Source: Cannabis sativa
Lineage: Eukaryota > Streptophyta > Magnoliopsida > Rosales > Cannabaceae
Direction: 5' to 3'
Length of the DNA stretch: 64,000 nt
Assembly (NCBI RefSeq): GCF_029168945.1
Contig: NC_083602.1
Location: 63,756,600-63,820,599 of the forward strand
Shown: positions 45,170 to 59,319 of the stretch, in pieces
Position numbering within the stretch: the first letter of the stretch is position 1
How the letters are laid out: the number at the start of each line of letters is the position of its first letter
Program-made: the position numbers and the translations under genes
The notes under the pieces: generated by a model
The model's database searches: none
Told to the model about the DNA's origin: nothing
What the model saw: the letters and a program-made list of their open reading frames with translations, nothing else

Positions 45170-47100
45170 AAAGTGCGTTTCAAATAATCTCAACACCTTG
45201 ATATACAAATCAAGTGTAGTAGTAGTAAACTCCTCGTAATAGGATCTGAAAGGTTGAATTAACCACAACCTTTTCTCCACCATTACTCTTCCTTTAATCA
45301 CAAAATCATTGATAATGTGAAATTCCTCTCTATATGTCTACTCTCTTGGGATACTGGATTCTATACCTTTGGCAACTACTTTTGGTTAATCAGGAAATTA
45401 ACACTAGTAGTTTAAGGCAATTTGGAATGGTGCCAAAGATGTATAGAACTTTCCTTAGACTGAATAAGTACCTTTCCTGCAGCTTTAACATTCAGTTCCT
45501 CTCTGGTAGACCTAGGGACTTCAGATAGGTTTTTACACTTCTCCAAAATCACTATTCCACCCCCAGAGTAATCACCATCTTATCAGAAAGATTTTCTAGC
45601 ACAAAGGCAAATTTTGAAATCTGATATGGTGTAGTCTAAGAGTTTTAAACACACCCTTATAGACTAACATATAGTTCCTCTTCTTTATCTTAAGATTTAC
45701 TTGATTGTCTTCCAATGTTCTTCTCCTGGATTAATCTGATACCTACTCATTACTCCCACTCAACAGTAGGTGTCTGGTCTAAGGCATGCAAAAGCATATC
45801 TAAGACCTCTCACTGTTGATATAAGAAATTCTTTCATGGCTTTATCTTTTCTGGAATAGTTAAGATTTTTCCTTAGATAAATAAAATCTATACCTAAGAA
45901 GTTGTGAAGCTTCTATAGATTGCCATTAGAAAGAAAATGCTTCAGCATCTTACTAAAGTAAGTTGCTTGCATTAGAGTAAGTAATTACCAGGTATACCAC
46001 AAGCCATAGGTTTAGATAAACTCAAACCTATAATACTAGGAACATGAAGTTTTGTTAAGTCCATTGAATAGACTTATAAACGTAAATTTCCTTTTATGTC
46101 CTTGTAATAGAAAACTTAAGGTTACTCCATGTGAATGGATTAAACCATAGTTCTATTGGCTTTCTTCTTAGTTTCTTATCTTGACAATCCATTACTTGTT
46201 TAAACTCACAATGGATTTTAATCACTAGTGTCTCCCAAGTCATAAGAAGGTGAGTTCCTAGAAACTCTCCCACTACGACAAGGCACCGTGAATTATGTCT
46301 AAGAAAACTAAATGGTATTAACCTCTTTGGTTGTGACAAGACAACAGAGGCAGTGGGATCATCATATGTCAAATAAGATGATAGAACACTTTTGGAATCA
46401 AGAAATAAATATCTCCTTTATTTGCTACTTGTTTTCAGACTTAGTCATTATCTTAGAAAAGTAGTATTTGTTTGAACAAACACTTTCTTATCTATTGACT
46501 ATGGGATGGTCCACTCCTAATCACTTAGAATAGCCAACAAACCATGGTTAACAGTTCTAGCCTTTCTTAAGATTTTGATTAGGTCATCCATGAATCTAGT
46601 AATGATTTACACGAAGTATATAACCATTACATCATTCTGAAATTGTATTACCATAGAAGGATTTAGGCAACGACTAGTAACTAATCATTAACATGCAACT
46701 CGAAATTTTTGGGGAGGTAAGTTTGGATATAATTCAAAAATCAATTTAATGATCTTTGAACTGCATATCTACTAACTATTTCTCCACCCCTATCAGTTCG
46801 CAAGATCTTTAACCACTTACCTTAATGGTTTTAACCATTGCTAGAAATTAATGAAATTTTTCAAACATTTCAAATTTCTTTGCTAAAAGGTATAATCTAG
46901 AGTGATCGTTTTAAGAATACAACGAAAAACTCACATCCACCCCTGAATGTACATCCATCTGCGAATGAGATGAACTACTTTCAGTGGATATAGGCATATT
47001 AACTCTTTGCAGAGATTGATCTTGTCAAATCCACTATGAACAAGATACAAATGCCATAGATTAAGAAAAATGTGGTAGTGTCTATGATGACATAGGTTTA
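45170..47100 (-). pseudogene. Degenerate copia pol, internal region 1 (RNase H, RT thumb, integrase)
   Basis: Many stops, but short copia signatures survive on the minus strand. Around 45800-45675 there is VRGLRYAFACLRPDTY followed by SRYQINPGEEHWKTIK, the end of the copia reverse transcriptase and start of RNase H. Around 45600 a region corresponds to the LDYT-SDF RNase H segment. Around 46930-46740 there are DHSR, LLAKKFEMFEKF and KILRTDRGGE, the integrase core including its second Asp. The catalytic RT box (YVDD) and any gag or protease were not recognised. The region shows the family is Ty1/copia; as read it can encode no enzyme. Confidence 0.65.
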
Positions 47101-50100
47101 GTTACATCAAAGAGTTCTTAGAATACTGCAAGTGGATCCTGGTCACAGAATACCTAACTCATATTCCATACAGTTTTAATCCAATAATAGAAGATGGATA
47201 TTAAACACTTGAGAAAGTGTAACTGTATTGTATTCTGGAATTAGAAATATAAGAAAATTTCTGTTTGGATTCTAAAATTAAAGTCAAAGACTTAAATTCA
47301 ACCAAATATAATGAGTAATTCTTTCTTGGACCACCACTACTAATTTAACTCTATGTCAGATTTGCCCATACAAGTAGGAGATGTCTTAGATTGAGGATTT
47401 ATATCAATTGGGAATAGAATTTCGGGATTATAATCATATGCGTCATTAAATTTCTTAAGAGAAAATATAGAATGACATGAAATGATTTATAGACCATTCA
47501 TCCAATGATATGTTTTGAAGCTAATTCGAAATGAATAAGCTAAGAGGAATTAGGATAATTTCGTTTATAAATAAGAATCCAACGATGCTTCGATTAGCGA
47601 AAGTCAAAGTAATCTTATTTATACAATCTTCTTGTTTTATATCGTAAAAATACTAGTCTAAGGTGTCATCAATTGATGAACAGCTAGATGTCGCATATAC
47701 AATATTTATCTTTCGAGATCTAACACTATTATGAATGTCTAATGGTGAAAATCCATTAGGGATTTATCTCATTAGAAAAACAAACATGTTAGACCAACAA
47801 TGAAGATTTGAAATTAAACTACAACTTAATAACAGAAAATAACATGGTTCAATATAAATTCATACACAATTCAGAAATTATAAACATATAGCAAGTAGGA
47901 ATGACAAGTGAAAATATAAAAACTTACAATCTTAAATAATTTCCAAGGTTTTCAACAAACTGATATCAGTGTCCCGTTTAGGCGAGAGTCAAAGCTACCA
48001 TTCATTGAATAGAGTTGTCAGCTCGTCTAAAATGTTAAACATTCTAGCAACCTTTTATTCGATCAAGATTGGAATTCAGCGTTGTCCCGTTTAGGCGAGA
48101 GTCAAGACAATTCTATCTTATGAGCTTCCACCATTGTTTCATAATTTGTAAGTCAAGTATGGTCGCCACCATTAGGGTGATCCATACCATACAAAACACT
48201 TACAAACTACTTATCATGCGAGGTTAAACGGTGCGAAATTGCTAATGAACGTTCCTCCATTAGGGAGGATTACTCACTAAAACAAACGCGGTGTAAAACC
48301 CACAATGGAGATCGAATATCTTAATAATAATCAAGCTCATTATTTAAAGTGAGTTGTATTTTCTTTGATTCTCTTTATTTATTCTATTTATTTTAAATAT
48401 ATATTTATTTAATTAAAATTTCTAATTTAGAATGAAAAATTCCAAATATAAATTTTAATTTAATATTTATAAATTTTACTTAGATGGATATGAAAATAAC
48501 ATGAATTATTTCCATCTTAGTAATAATTTCCAATAAATATTTAGAAAAATATTCAATTTAAGTTGTTACAAAATTAATTTAAATTAATTTACAACTCAAA
48601 TTTAATTTTCTATAAATATATATTGCATTTCGAAAAATTAAAGTATATAAGAATACAATTTTCGAAAAATGCATATTAAAATAAAAGATAAATCCTGGAA
48701 AAATTATTCTAATTTAACGTTGGCCCAAAATTAATTAATAAAATTAATTTACAACAAAAAATATAATTTTCCTATTTAATTAAATATATAAGAAAAATTT
48801 CAAATATTTAAGTATAATGATGAAAATCAATTTAAATATTTATTTTCTATTTAATTAAATACACTAGAAAAATACTTCAAGCAAAAATATCATCTATCTA
48901 GATTTTCCTTTGACTAATTAATTCAATTTCTAATAATATACTTTAATTCAATTTATTTTAAATTAATCAATAAATGAAAAAAATCATTGATTTAAGTTGA
49001 TCCAAGAATTAATTAAAATAAATAATTAATTTACAACTTAATCTATTTTTCAAGATAAAATTCGAAATTCTAGCATTTAAGAAATGCAATTTCGAAAATT
49101 GATTAATAAAATAAAGAAAAAAATATATTTTTGAAAATTATTTAAATTTAGTTGAAAAAATAAATTTCAACTAAAAATAATTTTCTATTTAATTAAATGT
49201 CATGAAAAAGAAATATTTAAGTATGATGATAAAAATCAACTTAGATATTTAATTTTCAAATTAATTAAATGTATTAAATTCAAGAAATAAATAATTAACT
49301 GTAGAGAAGGCTTAATTATTAATCTCTAGTTTAATACTAGGAAAAAATATACTTAAAATAAATTGTACCAAAATTAATTATTTAAATAATTAATTTCACA
49401 ATGTATAATATTTTCCTATTTAATATTAGAAATAATAAGTAGTCTAGAAATAACTATCTAGAAAATATCTTATTTGACTAAGTATCTTTTCCTCAAAATT
49501 TGAAAAAATATCTAATTTAAGTTGTATTAGAAAAAAAATCTAGAACTTAAATATTTTTCAAATTTAAATTTAATTAAATATCAAAAATTAAGTTGTAACC
49601 ACTTAATTTGAAAATATTCCATTTTAAGTTAATATTTGAAAAGATATTAACTTAAAAAATATCTAAAGAATCTTAATAACCAATGCCTAAAATTCCTCAA
49701 CTTAATTTTGAAATTTTAAATCCAAAAGATATTCAGATTTAAGTTGGTTAGTTGAAGATAACTAAATATCAACTTAAATAGGAATATTTAATAACTAGCA
49801 CTAGAAATAACTATCTAGAATATATCATTGACTAAGTTTTTTTCTAAAATTAACTTTAAAATATTACAATGAAAAATAAATTTCATATTTTTTAAAAGTT
49901 AATTATGTTGCTAATTCAATTTTAATTAGGTTAGACTAATATAATTAACCTAATACAATTATTTAAATAAGGCAAATGGGCCTTCACAATTGGGGTAGTT
50001 CATGTGAGGGGGAGCTGGGTTCAGTATGTCGTACCCACTTCTATGGCCCCCAACTCTCACACAAGGCCGAAAAGAGAGGAATTTAACCTTAAAATAAACA

Positions 50101-51290
50101 ATTGTTATTCATTGAATAAGCCCAAATTTAATTGGGCCTAAATAAATTTCCTTATGTCAAAATTTATTTTAGCAACCTAGTCCATTTACTTAGTAAAAAC
50201 TTAAATGGGCTCCCTATATGTATCTAAGCCCAAAAGCAAACATATAGGCTCACACAGGTCAAATGATTTGGATGGACCCTATCATGTTACTAGGTTTACA
50301 CAGATGAAAGAAGTACAAAATTTACCTGTTACAAATTATTTATAAGATCTATCGTCAATTGGACTATGATTAAAATCAGATCATTGGACCATGATCTGTC
50401 AACAAGTTAATCATAGCAATTTAGATCAGATAAATAATAGGTTTGTTAAAAAGTTTTGAATAAACAATATAAATAAACAAACATTGTCCATGTAACAGAT
50501 GTGAATCAAGATATTAATATAATTAAATTATTATTCTTAAACTAACCAAATAAAAGAAACTAATTTTAAAATATCTAGGTTTATTTGAATCAAATTAAAT
50601 TAAATATCTAATAAGATCAATGATTTATAAGCAAAGAATCTTCAATATCACTTTCAGATCTTATAATTTAATAAAATAAACCAATTTTAAAATAGATTTG
50701 GTTAAATAATAATTACCATAATTATATGTCAAAATATCTCAAATTAAGCAATATTCAAATCTCTACAAAAATATCTATGTTATTTAAATATTTAAGATAT
50801 GATTTATAAATTTCTAATAAGGAAAAAATGATATATATAGAAAAAATATCATTTTTATACTTATAATTTATAAATAATTAAATATTTAACAAAATAACAA
50901 ATTTTTGAATTTGAAAAAACATTATGGTAAGTATATCTATAAAAATATCTATGTTAATTTCAAATTTATTAATTATTTAATTTGCCATATAAGATAATTT
51001 TAATATAATATTTTAAATAAAAAGACAAAGTTATCTTTTAATTTAAAATATCTTAAATATCAAAATATCTAATCTTATAATTAAATAATAAATAAATATT
51101 AAAGAAGTTAACAAATTTTTAAATCTGACCATAATAGGAAATATTTAAAAATTGGAAACAATCCAAAATAGAAATATTTAAAATTGGAAAAATTCCAAAT
51201 TGAAAATATTTAAAATTGGAAACATTTCAATTTAGAAATATTTAAAATTGGAAAAATAAATTTTGGGAAACAATCCCATGAAAAAATTGG
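47101..51290 (-). other. Non-coding part of internal region 1
   Basis: Very AT-rich with no recognisable protein. It holds two copies of a 22-bp motif (47971-47992, 48084-48105), three short perfect hairpins (47749-48269), and at 48380-49780 many variants of AATTTAATTTAAGTTG-like words that look like slippage or short-range duplication. From 49790 on it is nearly identical to internal region 2. Confidence 0.6.
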
Positions 51291-51309
51291 ATTTTTGGGG
51301 AAAAACCCC

Positions 51310-51545
51310 AAAAATCGCAACTTTTTGGGAAACTGCCACAAAGGCTGCCCAGTAGGCTGCAACTGCAGCCCAGGAGGGCTGCTAGCAGCCCATACGCGCG
51401 CGGACAAGGGCACCCAGCAGGGTGCATGTGCGGCAAACGTGGGCGCTGGCAGGGTGCACACGGGCGAGGCTCACGGGCGGATGCAGGGTGCACTCGGACG
51501 TGTCACGCGCACTCGATTGAGCACCATGCATACCCGAAATCCCAA
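51310..51545 (-). other. GC-rich leader island, internal region 1
   Basis: A GC-rich block of about 200 bp lies 270-500 bp inside the primer site, in otherwise highly AT-rich DNA. It contains the perfect 16-bp palindrome GGGCTGCTAGCAGCCC (51376-51391) and several GCAGGGTGCA units. In element orientation it is the 5' leader, where retroelements keep dimerisation and packaging signals; that role is inferred. Confidence 0.6.
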
Positions 51546-51798
51546 TTTTCCAAAATTCATAACTTTCTCAATTTTTATCGGAATCGAGTTCCGTAAAAAA
51601 CAAAATTGCTTAAATTTTCACAAGGAATCCATATAAAATATTTTCAAAAATTGAAAAAATATTTTTCATGGAAAACGAAACTGTACAACATCAACATTCA
51701 TCAAACAACACATAAACCAACATGAAGCCATCCAAATCAACACAGAAACATGCAATCATCGTTTTAATTCATATTACATGAAAGTAAATCATTACCAT

Positions 51799-51811
51799 GG
51801 CTCTGGTGCCA
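51799..51811 (-). promoter_or_regulatory. Primer-binding site, internal region 1
   Basis: The minus strand reads TGGCACCAGAGCC two bases inside LTR 2, two changes from TGGTATCAGAGCC (initiator tRNA-Met type). The same site is at 59811-59823. Confidence 0.75.
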
Positions 51812-51813
51812 GT

Positions 51814-53675
51814 TGTTGGAAATTATTTTACCAGGATCTAGATTTACTAACAAGTATGTTGGATTAACAACCTAATATGAATTCTAAAACAATGAAAATA
51901 AACACATATAAAGTTAGAAAACCTTACAGTGGGTGCAGCGGAATAATATGACTCCTTCCGTTCAGATCTCTAGCCCTTGATTCCTTTCTGTAGCAGAGCA
52001 TCACCAAGATCTGAACCTGGATCTTCTTTTCTCCTTCTTTGATGCAGAAATTCCATAGTCTTCCATACTATGATTGAGATACCACTTGATGTGTGTGGGC
52101 ACTACTCATCACTCAAGGGAATTCGAAAATACAAAGAAGAAAAGAGAGAGAGAAGGTGGCGTGTGAGGCTTTTTCTGAGAGAAACAAAGTGATCAAAGAT
52201 GTGTGTCTTAGTTTCCTCAAGCCAACACTTTCTATTTATATAAAACCCTCTAGGTTTAGGTTAGAATTGCATGGCATTAAAATAATGGAAACTACAAATG
52301 GAATTTCCTATGCAAGGGCCGGCCATACAAAGGGTATTGGGCCTCACTTTGCAACTTTCCCATTTTGTTATTTTCCATTCCCATTTTCTCAAAAATGCCA
52401 ATTTTCCAATTTAACCTTTTTAAATGCCAATTCTAATAATTTAATAACTTGGAAATAATTATCAAATAATATTGCCATTTAATATGTTTATTAATTTAGA
52501 CATATAAAATATCTTAATTAATAAATGAACCTAAAATCTCTTTTCTTTACAATTTCGCCCTTGCTTAGTGAAAATTCATAAAGTAGACATAGTCTAACTT
52601 TTAGAATTTTAACTGATTAATTAAAATCAATTAACTGAGTCTTACAAGCAGTATGGCCTCAACTAGTATGGGGACCATGGGTCTATATAACCGAGCTTCC
52701 AATAAGTCGAACCGAATTTACCAAGTAAATTCCCTAACTTATTAATTCCTCATTGAATCCACACTTAGAACTTGGAATTGCACTCTCAGTCATATAGAAA
52801 CGCTCTATATGTTCCACGATATAGACACGTCATTAGTTATCCATTGTTATAACCCTAATGTGATCAATGATCCTCTATATAGATGATTTACACTGTACAG
52901 GATTAAATTACCGTAACACCCTACAATGTATTTTATCCTTAAAACACTTAACCCTGTATAAATGATATTTCACCTAAGTGAAATGAGATCTCCACCATTT
53001 ATCTTCGTTTGGTTAAGCTCGAAGGAAATCATCCTTTACTTCTATTTGCCAAATAGAAGCTATAGATTCCATATTTATGTTAGCGCTCCCCCACTCAATT
53101 GTATTACCGTGTTCCCAAAATGTACGTATTACCCTGATATAAAACTGGGCTTAACTAACAAATCAAAGAACACGAGTAACACTCTTGAAATTGAGCCTAA
53201 CCATATCAGGATTTCGATCATGTGATCTAGGATCAACAGTTGATATTGAATTGAATAGATATTACGGTAAGTTTCAAAATCTAATTCAAAGTTCAATATC
53301 GGTCCATTCCAATGCATACTCCATGCATCCGATACTGGTAAACTTTGCCAATGTCCTGGAAAGGACATAACACTTTTCCAAGGTGTAAGAATACCTATCG
53401 CTGATTATACCATGTCGAGTCTAAAATCCGGTGTTCGACAAATCAGGGAATCAACTTTTGAACATATAATAAAGATTATATTCCACTGTGCTGACAACAC
53501 TATAATCTTTAACAAACTCATATGTTCTGGACTTAAAAAGAATTCATACATTATATACATATAATCATGAAATAAATCATGTGAACCATGCAACATAAAA
53601 TGTTATTTCTGATCTTTATTAATAAGTAAATCTGATTATATGAAATGAGTTTTATTTAGGGCATAAAACCCAACA
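51814..53675 (-). repeat. Composite element LTR 2 (shared central LTR)
   Basis: 1862 bp from TGTTGGAAATTATTTTACC to GCATAAAACCCAACA, nearly identical to LTR 3 and of the same length. On its left it meets a primer site and on its right a polypurine tract, so it serves both internal regions. Confidence 0.9.
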
Positions 53676-53699
53676 AACTCCCACTTGCACTAATATAAA

Positions 53700-55600
53700 A
53701 CAAAAAGTGTATTTCAAATAATCATTAACACCTTGATATACCAATCAAGTGTAATAGTAGTATACTCCTCGTAATGGGATCTGACAGGTTGAATTAAACA
53801 CAACCTCTTCTCCACCATTACTCTTCCTTAATCACAAAATCCTTGATAATGTGAAATTCCTCTCTATATGTCTACTCTTTTGGGATACTGGATTCTATAC
53901 TTTTGGGCAACTACTCTTTTGTTATACAGGAAGTAACCCTAGTAGTTAAGGCAAGTTGGAACACTGCCACAAATGTATAGAACTTAGATTGAAAAAGTAT
54001 CTTTCCTGCAACTTTTAACATTCAGTCTCTTTCTGGTAGACCAAGAGATTTCAGATAGGTTTTTACACTTCTCCAAAATCACTACTCCACCCCCAAAGTA
54101 ATCACCATCTCATCAGCAGACTTTCTAGCACACAGGCAAGTCTCGAAATCTGATGTGGTGTAGTCTAAGAGTTTCAAACAAATCCTTATCGACTAACATA
54201 TAGTTCCTCTTCTTAATCTTAAGATTTACTTGATTGTCTTCCAATGTTCTTCTCCTGGATTAATCTGATACCTACTCATTACTTCCACTCAACAGCAGGT
54301 GTCTGGTCTAAGGCATACTAAAGCATATCTGAGACCTCTCACTGTTGACTTAAGAAATTCTTTCATGGCTTTATCTTTTCTGGAATAGTTGAAACTTTTC
54401 CTTAGATAAATAAAATCTATACCTAAGAAGTTGTGAAGCTTCTATAGATTTCCATTGGAAAGAAAATGCATCAGCATCTCATGCTTGCATTAGAGTAAGT
54501 AATTTCCAGGTATACCACAAGCCATAGGTTTAGATAAACTCAAACCTATAATACTAGGAACAAGAAGTTTTGTTAAGTCCATTGAATAGACTTATGAACA
54601 AAAATTTCCTTTCATGTCCTTGTAACAGAAAACTTTAGGTTACTCCATGTGAATGGATCAAACCATAGTTCTATTGGCTTTCTTCTTAGTTTCTTATCTT
54701 GACAATCCATTACTTGTTTAAACTCACAATGGATTTAATCACTAGTGTCTTCCAAGTCATAAGAAGGTGAGTTCCTAGAAACTCTCCACTACAACAAGGT
54801 ACCGTGAACTATGTCAAAGAAAACTAAATGGTATAGACCTCTTCAGTTGTGTTAAGACAACAGAGGCAGTGGGATCATCTTGTAAAATAAGATGATAGAA
54901 CACTTTTGGAATCAAAAATATCTCCTTTATTTGCTACTTTATTTTCAGACTTAGTCATTTTCTTAGAAAAATAGTATTTGTTTAAACAAACACTTTCTTA
55001 TCTAATGACTACGGGATGCTCCACCCCTAATCACTTAGAATAGCTAACAAACATGCAAACCAAGGTTAGCAGTTCTAGCTTTTCTTAAGATTTCAATTAG
55101 GTCATCCATGAATCTAGTAATGATTTACATTAAGTATACAACCATTACATCATTCTGAAATTTTATTTCCATAGAAGGATTTAGGCAACGACTAGTAACT
55201 AATCATCAATATGCAACTCGAATTTCTGGGGAGGTAAGTTTGGATATTATTCAAAATCAAATTAATGATCTTTGAACTGCATATCTACTAACTTTTTCTC
55301 CACCCATATCAGTTCGCAAGATCTTTAACCACTTACCATTGCTAGAAATTCATGAAATTTTTCAAACATTTCAAATTTCTTTTGCGTAAGGTAAGATCTA
55401 GAGTGATCGTTTTAAGAATACAACGAAAACTCATATCCACCCCTGAATGTACATCCATCTGCGAATGAGATGAAATTACTTTCAGTGGATATAGGCATAT
55501 TAACTCTTTGCAGAGAATGATCTTGTCAAAACCACTATGAACAAGATACAAATGCCATAGATTTATAAAATATGTGGTTGTATCTTTTGATGACTTAAGT
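53700..55600 (-). pseudogene. Degenerate copia pol, internal region 2
   Basis: This is the counterpart of 45170-47100, diverged by substitutions and indels. Surviving minus-strand signatures are the RT/RNase H junction near 54350-54230 (RYQINPGEEHWKTIK) and an integrase segment near 55410-55250 with DHSR, KKFEMFEKFHEFL and MQFKDH. Stops are frequent and no ORF longer than about 70 codons exists. Confidence 0.6.
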
Positions 55601-58600
55601 TTAGTTACATCAAAGAGTTCTTAGAATAGTGCAAGTGGATTCGGTCACGTAATACTAAACTCATACAGTTTAAATCCATTGATAGAAAATGGTTATGAAA
55701 CACTTGTGAAAGTGTAACTGTATAATTAGTCATTCTTTCTTGGACCACCACTACTAATCTAACTCTATGATTTGCCTATACAAGTAAGAGATATTTAAGA
55801 TTGAGGATTTATATCATTTAGGGATAGAATTCCGGGAATATAATCATATGCGTCATCTAATTTCTTAAGAGAAAATAAGACTTTATATGATTTATAGACC
55901 ATTCATCCAATGATATGTCATTAAGCTAATTCGAAATGAATAAGCTAAGAGGAATTAGGATAATTTCATTTTAAATAAGAATCCAACGATGCTCCGATTA
56001 GCGAGAGTCAAAGTAATCTTATTTATACAATCTTCTTGTTTCATATTGTAAAACACTAGTCTAAGGTATCATCAATTGATGAACAGCTAGATGTTGCATA
56101 TACAATATTTATCTTTCGAGATCTAACACTACTATGTTAGTCTAATGGTGAAAATCCATTAGGGATTTATCTCATTAGAAAAACAAATCAAGTTAGACCA
56201 ACAATGAAGATTCGAAATTAAACTACAATTTAATAACAGAAAATAACATGGTTCAATACAAATTCATACACAATTCAGAAATTATGAAGCACATAGCAAG
56301 TAGGAATGACAAGTGAAAATACTAAAACATACAATCCTAAATAATTTCCAAGGTTTTCAACAAACTGATATCAGTGTCCCGTTTAGGCGAGAGTCAAAGC
56401 TACCATCCATTGAATAGAGTTGTCAGCTCATCTAAAATGTCAAACATTCTAGCAACCTTTTATTCGATCAAGATGTGAATCCGCGTTGTCCCGTTTAGGC
56501 GAGAGTCAAGGCTATTCTATCTTATGAGCTTCCACCATTGTTTCATATTCTTGCAAGTCTTATACAGTCGCCACCATTAGGGTGATCATAAACTATATAA
56601 AAAACTTACAAGATTACTTATCTTTCGAGATTAAACGGTGCTAACTTGCTAATGAACGTTCCTCCATTAGGGAGGATTACTCACTAAAACAATAGCTATG
56701 TAAAACCAACAATGGAGATCGAATATCCTAATAATAAAGCTCATTATTTAATGAAGGGTTGTATTTTCTTCTAATATTTATTTTAATCCATTTATTTTAA
56801 ATATATATTTATTTAATTAAAATTTCCAATTTAGAATGAAAAATTCCAAATATAAATTTTAATTTAATATTTATAAATTATACTTAGATAGATAAATAAC
56901 GTGAATTATTTCCATCTTAGTAATAATTTCCATAAATATTTAGAAAATTATTCAATTTAAGTTGTTTCAAAATTAATTTGAATTAATTTACAACTCAAAT
57001 TTAATTTTCTATAAATATATATTGCATTTTCGAAAATGCTTTAAAATAAAATAAAATAAATCCTGGAAAATTACTCTAATTTTATGTTGGCCCAAAATTA
57101 ATAAAAATTAATTTTCAACAAAAAATATAATTTTCATATTTAATTAAATATCTAAGAAAAATTTCAAATATTTAAGTATCATGATTAAAAAAATCAACTT
57201 AAATATTAATTTTCTATTTAATTAAATATCACTAGAAAAATACTTCAAGCAAAACAGATAATATCTATCTAGACTTTCATAGACTAATTAATCCAATTTC
57301 TAATTATAATATATTTTAGTTCATTTATTTTAATTAACCATTAAATGAAAAAATCATTGATTTAAGTTGGTCCAAAATTAAATAAATAATTTTCAACTTT
57401 AATCTATTTTTTAAATAAAATTCGAAATTTCTACATTAAAGAAATGTAATTTTGAAATTTTGGGAATTGATTAATAAAATAAAATAAAATATATTCTGAA
57501 AATTATTCAAACTTAAGTTATTCTGAAATAAGATTCCAAACTTAAAATAATTTTCAACTTTAATTAAATAACATGAAAATAACAATATTTAAGTATCATG
57601 ATGAAAATCAACTTAGATATTGAATTTTCAATTTAATTAAATGTATTAAATTCAAGAAATAAATAATTAAGTAAAGAGGAAACTTAATTATTAATTCTAG
57701 TTTAATACTAGGAAAATATTCTAAACTTAGATTGTACCAAAATTAATTAGGAAACAATTAATTTCACAATCTATGATATTTTCCTATTTAATATTAGAAA
57801 TAATAACTAGTACTAGAAATAACTATCTAGAATATATCATTGACTAAGTGTTTTTCTAAAATTAACTTTTAAATATTACAATGAAAAATAAATTTCATAT
57901 ATTTTAAAAGTTAATTATGTTGCTAATTCAATTTTAATTAGGTTAGACTAATATAATTAACCTAATACAATTATTTAAATAAGGCAAATGGGCCTTCACA
58001 ATTGGGGTAGTTCATGTGAGGGGGAGCTGGGTTCAGTATGTCGTACCCACTTCTATGGCCCCCAACTCTCACACAAGGCCCAAAAGAGAGGAATTTAACC
58101 TTAAAATAAACAATTGTTATACATTGAATAAGCCCAAATCTAATTGGGCCTAAATAAATTTCCTTATGTCAAAATTTATTTTAGCAACCTAGTCCATTTA
58201 CTTAGTAAAAACTTAAATAGGCTCCCTATATGTATCTAAGCCCAAAAGCAAACATATAGGCTCACACAGGTCAAATGATTTGGATGGACCCTATCATGTT
58301 ACTAGGTTTTCACAGATGAAAGAAGTACAAAATTTACCTGTTACAAATTATTTATAAGATCTATCGTCAATTGGACTATGATTAAAATCAGATCATTGGA
58401 CCATGATCTGTCAACAAGTTAATCATAGCAATTTAGATCAGATAAATAATAGGTTTGTTAAAAAGTTTTGAATAAACAATATAAATAAACAAACATTGTC
58501 CATGTAACAGATGTAAATCTAATATAATTAAATTATTATTCTTAAACTAACCAAATAAAGGAAACTAATTTTAAAATATCTAGGTTTATTTGAATCAAAT

Positions 58601-59300
58601 TAAATTAAATATCTAACAAGATCAATGATTTATAAGGAAAGAATCTCCAATATCACTTTCAGATCTTATATTTTAATAAAATAAACCAATTTTAAAATAG
58701 ATTTGGTTAAATAATAATTACCATAATTATATGTCAAAATATCTCAAATTAAGCAATATTCAAATCTCTACAAAAATATCTATGTTATTTAAATATTTAA
58801 GATATGATTTATAAATTTCTAATAAGGAAAAATGATATATATATATAGAAAAAATATCATTTTTATACTTATAATTTATAAATAATTAAATATTTAACAA
58901 AATAACAAATTTTTGAATTTGAAAAAACATTATGGTAAGTATATCTATAAAAATATCTATGTTAATTTCAAATTTATTAATTATTTAATTTGCCATATAA
59001 GATAATTTTAATATAATATTTTAAATAAAAAGACAAAGTTATCTTTTAATTTAAAATATCTTAAATATCAAAATATCTAATCTTATAATTAAATAATAAA
59101 TAAATATTAAAGAAGTTAACAAATTTTTAAATCTGACCATAATAGGAAATATTTAAAAATTGGAAACAATCCAAAATACAAATATTTAAAATTGGAAAAA
59201 TTCCAAATTGAAAATATTTAAAATTGGAAACATTTCAATTTAGAAATATTTAAAATTGGAAAAATAAATTTTGGGAAACAATCCCATGAAAAAATTGGAT
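55601..59300 (-). other. Non-coding part of internal region 2
   Basis: AT-rich with no recognised gene. It repeats the features of internal region 1: the 22-bp motif at 56376-56397 and 56488-56509, and the three hairpins at 56152-56168, 56572-56584 and 56660-56676. It lacks about 480 bp present in region 1 just before the shared segment that begins at about 57802. Confidence 0.6.
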
Positions 59301-59319
59301 TTTTGGGGAAAAACCCCAA

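Noticed and set aside
51210..51636. Overlapping Cys/Pro/Ala/Arg-rich frames on both strands, also at 59218-59647
   Set aside because: They come from the GC-rich leader island, where stop codons are rare by composition. Both strands are open and no family is recognised.
52962..53225. An 87-codon frame repeated exactly at 60975-61238, with relatives at 34792-34998 and 44482-44721
   Set aside because: It lies in the LTRs, antisense to the element, with no recognisable domain. Its repetition simply follows the repeated LTR DNA.
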